Below are positions 51,294 to 61,148 of a stretch of DNA of 64,000 nucleotides, in pieces. The stretch covers positions 124,001 to 188,000 of the forward strand of contig NZ_WELI01000003.1 of NCBI RefSeq assembly GCF_009184635.1, given 5' to 3'. The notes under the pieces are model-generated. The model saw nothing but the letters and a program-made list of their open reading frames with translations. It searched no databases and was not told the origin of the DNA. The DNA comes from Rudanella paleaurantiibacter. GTDB taxonomy: Bacteria > Bacteroidota > Bacteroidia > Cytophagales > Spirosomataceae. Position numbers and translations under genes: made by a program. Each line of letters begins with the position of its first letter. Position 1 is the stretch's first letter.

Positions 51294-52829
51294 TTGGAAG
51301 AACCACACGAAGTTAAACATAAAACGTACGCTTCTCCGTTCCGATTGCACAGTCTTTATACGACTGCACTCGTAGCTCTTACGATTTTGCTCACTGCCGG
51401 ACAGATCCTGACGCAATATCGGCTGAACAACCTGCAAAAAAACATTCAATTTATTCGATATGCGTCGCTGCAACGGCACCAAAGCCAACAGCTTATCAGT
51501 AAGGCACTTCAGCTCCGCGACGCCAGCCAACTGAACGATTTTCGGACGCACCACCGCGAACTCAAACAAATTTTTGACGGACTCGAGTCCAGTTATTCGC
51601 AAAGTAGCTCGGGCCGGATCAATGAATGGGATATTACGATTGAGAACAGCCCCAAAGTGCGGGCTATGTTCGACGGTCTAAGGCCAATATATACCCAACT
51701 GGCCCGCTCAACCCGTACGATTCTGTCGTTTCAGACCCCGGAAGCGGTGCAGTCGCCCATTGCGGATCTGGCCATGCAGCAACTCCTTCAGAACCAAAAC
51801 CCTTTTCTGGGTCAGGTAGATGCGATTGTGCGACAATACAACGCCGAAATTCGGGAGAAGATAGTCTTTCAGGAATGGATTGAGTTTGCCTTTTACATCC
51901 TGACCCTGGCGGTTGTGCTGTACATCGGGCTCAAGCTATTCAGGCCCGCTATCCGGCAGTTGAATCAAACCATCGATCAGCTCATTGCGGCCGAAAACAC
52001 CACCGCCGAAACGAACCGTAAACTGGTGCGGCTCAACCGGTCGCTGCACGAAGCCCGACAGCGTTTGTTTCAGGCGACCAAACAACAACATCAGCAAGAA
52101 ATTAATGACCAAAAGTTACGGTCGTCACTTCTAATTGCCGGTCAGGAAGAAGAACGGAAACGCCTGTCGCGGGAACTGCACGACGGCCTGGGGCAGATGA
52201 TGACCGCCATCAAGCTACAGGTAGAAGGGCTCGAAACCCACCTGAACCGGGTCACCTCGGCCGACGACCCTGTGGCCACGAAGCGAATCAGAGCCTTAAA
52301 AGACCTCATTGCGCAGACGATCAGCGAAACCCGATCCATCTCTAACGATCTGATGCCCAGCGTACTGAGTGACTTTGGGATTATTCCAGCCCTGAAGATG
52401 CTGGCCGAAACCGCTCTCGACAATCAGGCAAAAACCAACAACCCCGCACCCGACATTCGGTTTGAGACGAACCTGCCCTCGGGGCGGCTCGACCGGCACG
52501 TTGAGATTTCGCTGTACCGCATTACGCAGGAGGCCGTGACCAACGCAATCCGTCACGGAAAACCAACGCAAATCACAATTGAGCTTATCGAACGAGAAAA
52601 CTACTTACATTTGGTTGTTGCCGACAACGGCAGCGGCTTTTATGTTCAACGCTTACAGGAACCACACGGCCCCTCGCAGGGCATTCACAACATGCAGGAA
52701 CGAACAAAACTACTAAACGGTAGGTTCGTCATTCGATCAACCCCCGGTAAAGGCACCAAATTATTTGTCAGCATCCCTTATCAAGTACATTTCTCAGCGT
52801 ATGAACAAGATACGACTAATGCTCGTTGA
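51294..52829 (+). CDS. NarL-type sensor histidine kinase (HisKA_3)
   Basis: The 511-residue membrane kinase has two transmembrane helices (about 20-42 and 200-220) enclosing a periplasmic four-helix sensor of about 155 residues. A HisKA_3 dimerisation helix follows, with the phospho-acceptor in RKRLSRELHDGLGQMM near residue 298, and a HATPase domain with RITQEAVTNAIRHG and VADNGSGF. The start codon is TTG at 51294; the first in-frame ATG lies beyond the first membrane helix. It overlaps the regulator gene by 29 bp. Confidence 0.92.
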   Translation: MEEPHEVKHKTYASPFRLHSLYTTALVALTILLTAGQILTQYRLNNLQKNIQFIRYASLQRHQSQQLISKALQLRDASQLNDFRTHHRELKQIFDGLESSYSQSSSGRINEWDITIENSPKVRAMFDGLRPIYTQLARSTRTILSFQTPEAVQSPIADLAMQQLLQNQNPFLGQVDAIVRQYNAEIREKIVFQEWIEFAFYILTLAVVLYIGLKLFRPAIRQLNQTIDQLIAAENTTAETNRKLVRLNRSLHEARQRLFQATKQQHQQEINDQKLRSSLLIAGQEEERKRLSRELHDGLGQMMTAIKLQVEGLETHLNRVTSADDPVATKRIRALKDLIAQTISETRSISNDLMPSVLSDFGIIPALKMLAETALDNQAKTNNPAPDIRFETNLPSGRLDRHVEISLYRITQEAVTNAIRHGKPTQITIELIERENYLHLVVADNGSGFYVQRLQEPHGPSQGIHNMQERTKLLNGRFVIRSTPGKGTKLFVSIPYQVHFSAYEQDTTNAR

Positions 52830-53475
52830 TGACCACGCCATCGTGCGGGACGGCATCCGCCTGTTGCTCGAACAGGTCGACGACTTTCAGATCATCGATG
52901 AAGCCACTGATGGTGAAGAAGCTCTGGAAAAACTGAAAACCGGCCATTCGTCGGACGAAAACCGGCCTGATGTGGTCCTGATGGACATTTCGTTGCCCGG
53001 CATGTCGGGGATTCAAACGGCGCAGTCCATTGCCCGGCAGCACAAGCAGGTTCGGGTACTCATGCTCTCGATGCACAACAACGAAGACTACATTCTTCGG
53101 TCGGTTGAAGCCGGGGCCGCTGGGTACATTCTGAAAGACACCTCGTCGGACGAAATGGTGAAAGCCATCCGGACGGTGGCCTCCGGTGAGAAGTATTACA
53201 GCTCACCCGTAGCCACCATCATCCTGAACGGGTACATGCAGCAGTTGAAGAAAAGCGACAAGACTGCCCTGAAAACCCGCCGGTCAAAACTTTCCAAAAA
53301 GGAAAAGGAAATCCTGCAATTCCTGGTTGAAGGGATGAGCAGCCGCGAGATCGCCGAGAAGCTCCAACTGAGCGTTCGGACGGTCGACAATCACCGCGCC
53401 AACATGATGCGCCGATTGCAGGTACGCAACGCGGCCGAGCTGGTGAAAACAGCTGTGGAAGAAAAACTGATCTGA
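52801..53475 (+). CDS. NarL/FixJ-family response regulator
   Basis: The 224-residue regulator has a receiver domain (about 4-120; RLMLVDDHAIVRDG, phospho-acceptor in VVLMDISLPGMSG, lysine in GYILKDT) and a LuxR-type helix-turn-helix (about 160-220; LSKKEKEILQFLVEGMSSREIAEKL). The ATG at 52801 is chosen because it begins the receiver; the frame upstream lies inside the kinase gene. It is translationally coupled to the kinase. Targets are unknown. Confidence 0.93.
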   Translation: MNKIRLMLVDDHAIVRDGIRLLLEQVDDFQIIDEATDGEEALEKLKTGHSSDENRPDVVLMDISLPGMSGIQTAQSIARQHKQVRVLMLSMHNNEDYILRSVEAGAAGYILKDTSSDEMVKAIRTVASGEKYYSSPVATIILNGYMQQLKKSDKTALKTRRSKLSKKEKEILQFLVEGMSSREIAEKLQLSVRTVDNHRANMMRRLQVRNAAELVKTAVEEKLI

Positions 53476-53535
53476 CAGGTGCCTGTCGCCGATGAATTGA
53501 GCTACATCGGCCGACAATAGACCTCTCGCTGAAAC

Positions 53536-53563
53536 TTGAATGGATTTACTTGCGTTAACTTTG
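53536..53563 (+). promoter_or_regulatory. Promoter of the peroxiredoxin gene
   Basis: TTG at 53536-53538 and TAACTTTG at 53556-53563 with a 17-nt spacer match the Bacteroidota consensus. The predicted start lies within or beside the hairpin at 53565-53589. Confidence 0.65.
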
Positions 53564-53564
53564 C

Positions 53565-53590
53565 AAAACCGGCCGAAAAAGCCGGTTTTG
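53565..53590 (+). terminator. Hairpin overlapping the peroxiredoxin transcription start
   Basis: AAAACCGGC (53565-53573) pairs with GCCGGTTTT (53581-53589). It probably ends the kinase/regulator transcript, but it also lies at the start of the peroxiredoxin RNA. Confidence 0.55.
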
Positions 53591-53649
53591 TACGTTTATA
53601 GTAGTACATAAAGTTGATAGAGTACACAACCTTTTAAACCTGATATGTT

Positions 53650-54285
53650 ATGTCACTTCGCTTAGGAGACATTGCGCCGGACTTTGAAGCCGACACCACC
53701 CAGGGCCCTATTCGTTTTCATGAGTGGCTGGGCAGCTCGTGGGGCATGCTGTTTTCGCACCCTGCCGATTTCACACCAGTTTGTACCACCGAACTGGGCA
53801 AAACGGCTCTCCTCAAAGACGACTTTGCCAAGCGTAACGTTAAAGTTATTGCCGTGAGTGTCGACGATCTGGATTCGCACAACCGCTGGACTCCCGATAT
53901 TAAAGACGTAACGGGTACGGAAGTGAATTTCCCGATCATTGCCGACCCCGACCGCAAGGTGGCCGAGCTTTACGATATGATTCACCCCAACGCAAGCGAG
54001 AAAGCGACCGTACGGTCGGTGTTTGTGATTGGCCCCGATAAAAAAATCAAGCTCACGCTGACGTACCCCGCTTCGACGGGTCGTAACTTCAACGAGTTGC
54101 TCCGCGTGATTGACTCGCTGCAACTGACCGCTGATTACCAAGTGGCTACCCCTGCCGACTGGCAGGATGGCGAGGACGTGATTGTAACGCCCGCCGTACC
54201 GAACGATCAGCTGGAGGAGAAATTCCCGAAAGGCGTGACGTTTGTGAAGCCTTATCTGCGCAAAACACCACAGCCGAACAAATAA
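53650..54285 (+). CDS. 1-Cys peroxiredoxin (Prx6 type)
   Basis: The 211-residue enzyme reduces peroxides with a single peroxidatic cysteine in SHPADFTPVCTTELG near residue 47. The threonine and Arg (KATVRSVFVIGPDKKI) of the active site are present, and length and C-terminal extension match Prx6 rather than the 2-Cys AhpC type. No second (resolving) cysteine is seen. It stands alone behind a good promoter and is probably part of the oxidative stress response. Confidence 0.95.
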   Translation: MSLRLGDIAPDFEADTTQGPIRFHEWLGSSWGMLFSHPADFTPVCTTELGKTALLKDDFAKRNVKVIAVSVDDLDSHNRWTPDIKDVTGTEVNFPIIADPDRKVAELYDMIHPNASEKATVRSVFVIGPDKKIKLTLTYPASTGRNFNELLRVIDSLQLTADYQVATPADWQDGEDVIVTPAVPNDQLEEKFPKGVTFVKPYLRKTPQPNK

Positions 54286-54478
54286 TCGGCCTTCGTTTTC
54301 AATCTGAAAGCGTGTTGCTGACGGAACGGTAACATACCGTCTGTTGGCCACACGCTTTTGGCGTTTCTGACGGGCGGCCGGTGTAAACAGCGGCCATTGC
54401 CCGGCTGTGGCAACGGTACTTCCAAACAAAGCTTGCAAACACCGGGTTAGGTTTCTGTTAATCAAACAACACAACGTT

Positions 54479-54718
54479 ATGTCAAAGAACTTGAATCCGC
54501 AGCACGACGAAGGCCCAGTGGCCAAAACCATTGAGGAACAAACCGCCAAGTTACCCTCCGACTTGTTTTTGTGGGCCGCTTTAGGCTCCATGGGCGTATC
54601 GCTCGCGCTCAAACTTCAGGGCGAAAATCATAAAGCACTTTTTGTAGGTCAATGGGCCGCCCCCTTCCTGATTCTGGGCCTTTACAATAAGCTCGTGAAG
54701 CTCGAAGGGTCGGAATAG
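54479..54718 (+). CDS. Small membrane protein, unknown
   Basis: The 79-residue product starts at the ATG at 54479 (MSKNLNPQHDEGPVAK); the frame is open upstream but uninformative. An acidic N-terminus is followed by two short hydrophobic segments (LFLWAALGSMGVSLAL, about 29-44, and AAPFLILGLYNKL, about 60-72). It resembles small uncharacterised proteins common in Cytophagales. It lies 193 bp after the peroxiredoxin gene. Confidence 0.7.
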   Translation: MSKNLNPQHDEGPVAKTIEEQTAKLPSDLFLWAALGSMGVSLALKLQGENHKALFVGQWAAPFLILGLYNKLVKLEGSE

Positions 54719-54727
54719 CCATTACCG

Positions 54728-54817
54728 GTTTACAGTTTACGGTTTAGGGTTTACAGGTGCGCCAAGTGGTTTTTAACCCGTCAGGCTACTGAAAACTGCA
54801 AACCGTAAACTGTAAAC
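54728..54817. repeat. Heptad inverted repeat I (GTTTAnn words)
   Basis: Words GTTTACA, GTTTACG, GTTTAGG and GTTTACA run from 54728. The 18-nt stretch 54728-54745 is exactly complementary to 54800-54817. It begins 10 bp after the small membrane protein gene and ends just before the lysozyme -7 element. Confidence 0.93.
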
Positions 54818-54819
54818 TC

Positions 54820-54827
54820 TATTTTTG
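54820..54827 (+). promoter_or_regulatory. -7 element directly before the lysozyme gene
   Basis: TATTTTTG ends 3 bp before the ATG at 54831, the same spacing as at tex, so the mRNA is probably leaderless. Confidence 0.45.
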
Positions 54828-54830
54828 TGC

Positions 54831-55607
54831 ATGTCTTTAGGGGTTTTACTTCGGTTTCTGGTCAAGCGGTATGAGTTTTGGGGAGCGGTGCTGGCGCTGG
54901 TACTGGGCGTTATCCTCATCCGGTCGTGCCGCAAAACAGAAACTGATAAGGATTGGCGTTTTGTGAAAGGGTACGGCATTCGGCTGCCCATGCACTATAC
55001 CATGCACGGTTTCGACGTATCGAAGCACAATGGCCGAATCGACTGGAAACGAGCCGCCCGCATGGAGTCAGAAGGCGTTCGGATGCGATTTGTGTACATC
55101 AAAGCCACCGAAGGGGCCACCCTCGCCGACAAACAGTTTGCCCAAAACTGGAAAGGGGCTGGCAAGGTAGGTCTGCCACGGGGCGCCTACCATTTTTACC
55201 ACCCCACCCGCGACCCGCACAAGCAGGTGCAGAACTTCATCAAACAGGTCACGCTGAAACCCGGCGACCTTGCCCCCGCTCTCGATTTTGAAGTGGTCAA
55301 CGGGGTGGGCGAACAGAAACTCATTGCCGATATGCAAATCTGGCTCGACGAAATCGAGGAGCATTACGGCATCCGCCCCGTTATTTACACGAACGGGAGC
55401 CTCTACAAACGCTACATCAAGGGTAATTTCGACAAGTATCCGCTCTGGATTGCCGATTACTCCAACACGCACCTCAACGATTACAACCCCGACAAACTCT
55501 ACATCTGGCAGCATAGCCAAAGCGGCTGGGTGAAGGGAATCCGGGGGCCTGTCGACATCAATACGTTTGTGGTGGACTCCATCCGGCTGGCCGAGCTCCG
55601 GCTGTGA
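54831..55607 (+). CDS. GH25 lysozyme
   Basis: The 258-residue enzyme cleaves the glycan backbone of peptidoglycan. An N-terminal membrane helix (about 14-31, FWGAVLALVLGVILIRS) anchors a GH25 barrel with GFDVSKHNGRIDWKRAA (acidic residue near the first strand), VYIKATEGATLADKQF and LAPALDFEVV near residue 145 with the catalytic acids. Inactive-looking substitutions were not seen. The ATG at 54831 is preferred to the adjoining TTG two codons earlier. Confidence 0.92.
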   Translation: MSLGVLLRFLVKRYEFWGAVLALVLGVILIRSCRKTETDKDWRFVKGYGIRLPMHYTMHGFDVSKHNGRIDWKRAARMESEGVRMRFVYIKATEGATLADKQFAQNWKGAGKVGLPRGAYHFYHPTRDPHKQVQNFIKQVTLKPGDLAPALDFEVVNGVGEQKLIADMQIWLDEIEEHYGIRPVIYTNGSLYKRYIKGNFDKYPLWIADYSNTHLNDYNPDKLYIWQHSQSGWVKGIRGPVDINTFVVDSIRLAELRL

Positions 55608-55672
55608 GTTAGAGCCGGGTGCCGACCGCGTAAGGGGTTATCCACTTCATCGAAAACATTGAAACTCTCTTT

Positions 55673-55680
55673 TACCTTTG
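55673..55680 (+). promoter_or_regulatory. -7 element upstream of pgi
   Basis: TACCTTTG matches TAnnTTTG 28 bp before the pgi ATG. No TTG at 17-21 bp upstream was found. Confidence 0.4.
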
Positions 55681-55699
55681 CCCTTGCAAAACAACCTGA

Positions 55700-57364
<1,665 letters not shown>

Positions 57365-57390
57365 AACATTGCTTTTCTCTCGTCTGTTAA

Positions 57391-57424
57391 GGGGGTGTGG
57401 TCAGCTTGATCACACCCCTTTTTA
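57391..57424 (+). terminator. Terminator after pgi
   Basis: GGGGTGTGGTC pairs with GATCACACCCC around AGCTT, followed by TTTTT. Confidence 0.88.
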
Positions 57425-57443
57425 GTACAATTCACTAAACGTT

Positions 57444-58352
57444 ATGAAAGTCATGAAAAAATCAGTTTTCGCACTTTGCCTGCTGGCTACGGGTGCAGTC
57501 TACGCACAAACAAACTCCGAGTCGACTACTTCGGGCTCGATGTCATCAACGACGACAACCACCAATACAAACATGTCGTCGCCAACGAACAATGCCAACA
57601 CGACCGGCACCATGAGCGGTACTGAGTCGATGGGAACCGGCACCACCAGCAATGGCACCTACAGCTCAGGCAGCACCGGCAACACGACCGGAACAGGTGC
57701 GATGAACAGCGCTCCTACGTACAACGCTACTACCACTACAACCACTACAACTTCCGACTACGGCACTACGCCTACACGGACTCGGGATGCCAACGGCAAC
57801 CGGGCCTGGGGTAAAGATGGCAAGTTTGGGGTATACGCGGGTTTGAACTTCTCGCGGTTTGTGAATGAGCCTATCCCCGACGATGCTTACCGCACAGGCT
57901 GGCAGGCCGGTATTTACGGCCGGTCGGGTGGTACGATCTTCGGTCAGATTGGTCTGGAGTATCGGAACTCGACCTCAAACCTGGTTCGGAGCGGTTCGGC
58001 CATTGGTAACCCAACGTCAGGTACGGCCGCATCCGGTGCTGAAACCCGTGGCAAGATTGATCAGCACTTCCTGGCCATTCCGGCTTACGTAGGTGCCCGT
58101 ATTGGTGCTCTGGCAGGTCTGCGCTTGCAGGCCGGTCTTGAACTGTCGTCACTGGTATCTATTGGTAACAACGCTTTCAACCTCGACCGGGCCGACCTGA
58201 ACCGTACCATTCTGAACGGTCTGTTGGGTGCTGGTATCAACCTCGGGCCTGTAACCCTTGATGCGGTGTACAACCACGGCCTGCAAAACGTATTCGACGA
58301 CGCGGATACCAAACGCCGGATGTGGGCCTTTAATGTAGGCTTCCGTTTCTAA
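57444..58352 (+). CDS. Putative outer-membrane barrel protein with Ser/Thr-rich N-terminus
   Basis: The 302-residue product starts with a signal peptide (KKSVFALCLLATGAVYAQ). Residues about 22-115 are nearly all Ser, Thr, Asn and Gly and probably unstructured. The C-terminal domain of about 180 residues begins KFGVYAGLNFSRFVNEP and ends in an outer-membrane-type terminal strand (MWAFNVGFRF), so it is predicted to be a beta-barrel. A second ATG at 57453 is an alternative start. It is paralogous to the next gene. Confidence 0.8.
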   Translation: MKVMKKSVFALCLLATGAVYAQTNSESTTSGSMSSTTTTTNTNMSSPTNNANTTGTMSGTESMGTGTTSNGTYSSGSTGNTTGTGAMNSAPTYNATTTTTTTTSDYGTTPTRTRDANGNRAWGKDGKFGVYAGLNFSRFVNEPIPDDAYRTGWQAGIYGRSGGTIFGQIGLEYRNSTSNLVRSGSAIGNPTSGTAASGAETRGKIDQHFLAIPAYVGARIGALAGLRLQAGLELSSLVSIGNNAFNLDRADLNRTILNGLLGAGINLGPVTLDAVYNHGLQNVFDDADTKRRMWAFNVGFRF

Positions 58353-58376
58353 GCTCAACAAAACAATAGTATCTGA

Positions 58377-58401
58377 CCACCCCCAACGGGGTGGTTTTTT
58401 T
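58377..58401 (+). terminator. Terminator after the first barrel gene
   Basis: CCACCCC pairs with GGGGTGG around CAAC, followed by seven T residues. Confidence 0.88.
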
Positions 58402-58497
58402 ATGCCTTATTATCTCGATTCAGGCAGTATTTCCGAACATAGCCTTATATACCCTGTTATCCAATAGGGTAACAATTATTACCCACAACTCAACGTG

Positions 58498-59427
58498 ATG
58501 AACCATACAGTACAGGTAGCTCTCTGCACACTGGGTGTGCTGGGGAGCAGTTTGGCATACGCCCAACGAAACACAAACGACTACGACCGGTTTCGGTCCG
58601 ACGATCGTAACGGCCGGCCCGAGCGTCGACTCGAACGCGATGATCGGGCGTACGGGCGTGATTTTCGCGACGACCGGCCAAACTGGGACGACCGTTCGTA
58701 TCGCAACGAGCGTTTGGGGCCAATGCGCGATGAACGGGAAATGCGCCCATCGGGTACTGGGCGCGAGATGCTCGACGCGTACCGCGAGGGATACCGTGAC
58801 GGGCAACGGGATACGGAGCGGCTGTTGCGTAGAAACGGTGATGAGCGCGATGAAAACGAGCGCGACGAGCACCGTAATGATCGACTGAACTACAAGAACT
58901 TTACGTTTGGCGTGTACGCGGGAGGCAATTCCACCCGCTTTGAGGGCGAAGATGTGAACGGCGATGCGCTGACCGGCCGACTCGGCTGGCAACTTGGCGG
59001 TTTTATTCGGGGCGGGGGCCGTGTGTTTGGGCAGATCGGCTTTGAATACCTGACGTCGAGCAATGATTTTTACCAAAAAGGCGACGGCGCGAATCTGGAA
59101 GATATTACGGGCAATATTGATCAGCGGTACATCCACGTGCCCGTTTACGTTGGGATCAAACTGGCGCAATCGCCCCGCGGAGTGTCGGCCGTGCGGCTTC
59201 AGGTAGGGGCTCAGTATGCCGCGCCAACGGGTGTTCGCAACAATGATTTCAACTTTGAACGGGGCGATTTCCGCCGATCCACCATCATGGGGCTGGCCAA
59301 TCTGGGCTTCGATGCAGGGCCACTATTTCTGGATCTGGTGTATCAGCACGGTTTTGAGGATGTGCTAAAAGAAGTCAGCAACACCAAACGCCGAATTGTG
59401 GGACTCAATGTTGGGCTTAAGTTTTAA
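58498..59427 (+). CDS. Putative outer-membrane barrel protein with Arg/Asp-rich N-terminus
   Basis: The 309-residue product shares its C-terminal domain with the preceding gene (FGVYAGGNSTRFEGED; FGQIGFEYLTSSND; terminal RIVGLNVGLKF). Its mature N-terminus (about 24-135) is instead packed with Arg, Asp, Glu and Asn and probably disordered and highly charged. The ATG at 58498 is preferred to an upstream GTG. The signal peptide ends SSLAYAQ. Confidence 0.8.
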   Translation: MNHTVQVALCTLGVLGSSLAYAQRNTNDYDRFRSDDRNGRPERRLERDDRAYGRDFRDDRPNWDDRSYRNERLGPMRDEREMRPSGTGREMLDAYREGYRDGQRDTERLLRRNGDERDENERDEHRNDRLNYKNFTFGVYAGGNSTRFEGEDVNGDALTGRLGWQLGGFIRGGGRVFGQIGFEYLTSSNDFYQKGDGANLEDITGNIDQRYIHVPVYVGIKLAQSPRGVSAVRLQVGAQYAAPTGVRNNDFNFERGDFRRSTIMGLANLGFDAGPLFLDLVYQHGFEDVLKEVSNTKRRIVGLNVGLKF

Positions 59428-59431
59428 GTTA

Positions 59432-59516
59432 AAATGTATAGTGTACAGTGCAGAATGAATAATCAACCCCTGACAATCAGCGTATTAAATCATTACTCAT
59501 TGTACATTATACATTT
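59432..59516. repeat. Heptad inverted repeat J (AATGTAT words)
   Basis: Words AATGTAT, AGTGTAC, AGTGCAG and AATGAAT run from 59433. The arm 59432-59450 pairs with 59498-59516 at 17 of 19 positions. It begins 5 bp after the second barrel gene and is related in word to elements F and H. Confidence 0.88.
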
Positions 59517-59602
59517 CATCTTCACTTGATTAAGAACTCTTGGAGGCCGACTCACCCTAATTCACCCTTTGCCATTGGTCGCAAACTGTCGACCTTTGCG
59601 TC

Positions 59603-60199
59603 ATGAATACCCTCTTCCCTGTTTTTATCAAAATTAGCCAGTTGCAAACGCTCGTTGTGGGCGGGGGTTACGTAGGGCTCGAAAAACTCACTGCTCTACT
59701 CAACGCCGATGCCGATGCGCCCATTACGCTCGTCGCCCCCGAAATTCGGGACGAGATTCGGACATTGGCCGGGCAGCACCCGAACATCACCCTGATTGCG
59801 GAAGCGTACAAGCCAGAACACCTGGGCGGCCGAGATCTGGTCATTGTTGGCACCAACGACAAAGGGGTAAACCGGCAGGTACAACAAGACTGCAAGGCCC
59901 GGAAAATTCTGGTCAACGTGGCCGATACACCCGACTTGTGCGATTTTTACCTCAGTTCGGTCGTGCGCAAAGGCGACTTGAAAATTGCCATTTCGACCAA
60001 CGGAAAGTCCCCTACGTTTGCCAAGCGATTCCGCGAGGTACTGGAAGATATTCTGCCCGACAGTTTGCAGGAAACCCTCGATAACCTGACGGCTATACGC
60101 AATCGGCTCAAGGGCGATTTTGTGCAGAAAATGGAGAAGCTAAACGAGATTACAAGCGTGATGCGGAGCAGCAAGAGCGACACCAATCCGCCAGAGTAG
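59603..60199 (+). CDS. Siroheme synthase N-terminal (precorrin-2 dehydrogenase) domain protein
   Basis: The 198-residue product matches the CysG N-terminal/Met8p-like dehydrogenase/ferrochelatase module: LQTLVVGGGYVGLEKL holds the dinucleotide-binding glycines, VIVGTNDKGVNRQVQQDC and VNVADTPDLCDFYLSSVV follow, and ISTNGKSPTFAKRFRE is the family signature. It should convert precorrin-2 to sirohydrochlorin and possibly insert iron. The methyltransferase (CysG C-terminal) half is not present nearby. It converges with the next gene. Confidence 0.92.
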   Translation: MNTLFPVFIKISQLQTLVVGGGYVGLEKLTALLNADADAPITLVAPEIRDEIRTLAGQHPNITLIAEAYKPEHLGGRDLVIVGTNDKGVNRQVQQDCKARKILVNVADTPDLCDFYLSSVVRKGDLKIAISTNGKSPTFAKRFREVLEDILPDSLQETLDNLTAIRNRLKGDFVQKMEKLNEITSVMRSSKSDTNPPE

Positions 60200-60201
60200 G
60201 C

Positions 60202-60546
60202 TCAGAAGTGAAACGTACGCAGCAGATCGATAGGCTGATTGCGCACGATGAAGATGTACACCAGCCCGGCCAAAACCATATAGCTGATAATGAGCCACTT
60301 CTTTTTGGTATCAAACTCGGTGGGGTTATGGTGGTAATCGTACACCATTGAGGTCGAGAGGCCCATGACCATCAGAAAGAACGAGAAGATCCCGAAATCT
60401 GTTCGGTACATGGTCAGCTCGTGCAGAAACCGAGCCCCGGATACAATATACAGCAGCCAACAACCAAACCCGGCACGATACAGGTACACGCTCAGTCGGC
60501 GGTCGTTTTTGATGTCAAAGAGGTCTTCTGAAAATTTCTCGGACAT
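60202..60546 (-). CDS. Small membrane protein, unknown
   Basis: The 114-residue product begins MSEKFSEDLFDIKNDRRLS and has three probable membrane helices (about 26-45, 52-70 and 85-103), including LLYIVSGARFLHEL and FGIFSFFLMVMGLSTSMVY. I do not recognise a family. It ends only 3 bp from the stop of the convergent siroheme gene and is divergent from the OsmC gene. Confidence 0.7.
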   Translation of the reverse strand: MSEKFSEDLFDIKNDRRLSVYLYRAGFGCWLLYIVSGARFLHELTMYRTDFGIFSFFLMVMGLSTSMVYDYHHNPTEFDTKKKWLIISYMVLAGLVYIFIVRNQPIDLLRTFHF

Positions 60547-60602
60547 GGCGGCTAATTTTAAGTGAAGTTAATCACGTATACCCACAAAACCAATTTAGCA
60601 CT

Positions 60603-61061
60603 ATGGTTGATTCCCAACCCGTTGAGACAACACCTGCTTACAACGCCATGACGGTTGAGTTAGTGCGCGTCGACGATGCATTCCATTTCGAAGCCACCGG
60701 CACGTCGGGCGTAGCCCTGCATATCGACGGAGCCACCGACATTGGTGGACACAACCTTGGCGCCCGCCCTATGGAGATGTTGCTGATGGGGCTGGCATCA
60801 TGTAGCGCCATTGATGTGATTATGATTCTGAACAAGCAGCGGCAGGTAATCGACGATTTCCGGCTTTCGGTTGAGGGGTTGCGCGAAAAAGGAGCCACAC
60901 CCGCGCCGTTCCAGAAAATTCATATTACGTACAAGCTCAAAGGCAACCTCGACCCCGACCGTGTGAAGCGCGCCGTTGACCTGTCGATGGATAAATATTG
61001 CTCGGCTACGGCCCAACTGCGGCCCACAGCCGAGATTACATACGCCATTGAACTGGCTTAA
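60603..61061 (+). CDS. OsmC/Ohr family protein
   Basis: The 152-residue product is an OsmC-like peroxide-handling protein. The conserved segment GARPMEMLLMGLASCSAIDVIMILNK carries one catalytic-type Cys, but the second Cys lies in the C-terminal MDKYCSATAQL. Both positions fit the two-cysteine OsmC active site. Function in organic hydroperoxide reduction is expected for the family. It is divergent from the small membrane protein. Confidence 0.93.
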   Translation: MVDSQPVETTPAYNAMTVELVRVDDAFHFEATGTSGVALHIDGATDIGGHNLGARPMEMLLMGLASCSAIDVIMILNKQRQVIDDFRLSVEGLREKGATPAPFQKIHITYKLKGNLDPDRVKRAVDLSMDKYCSATAQLRPTAEITYAIELA

Positions 61062-61148
61062 GCCGCATGGATACGCCGTTGGCATTGTGTTTGCAATAAT
61101 TTCCGAAAAAATAGGTTATTGCTAAGAAACAAAGTAAACACAACTGCC

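Noticed and set aside
53662-54612. 316-codon minus-strand frame opposite the peroxiredoxin gene
   Set aside because: It covers a conserved 1-Cys peroxiredoxin on the other strand and shows no family features.
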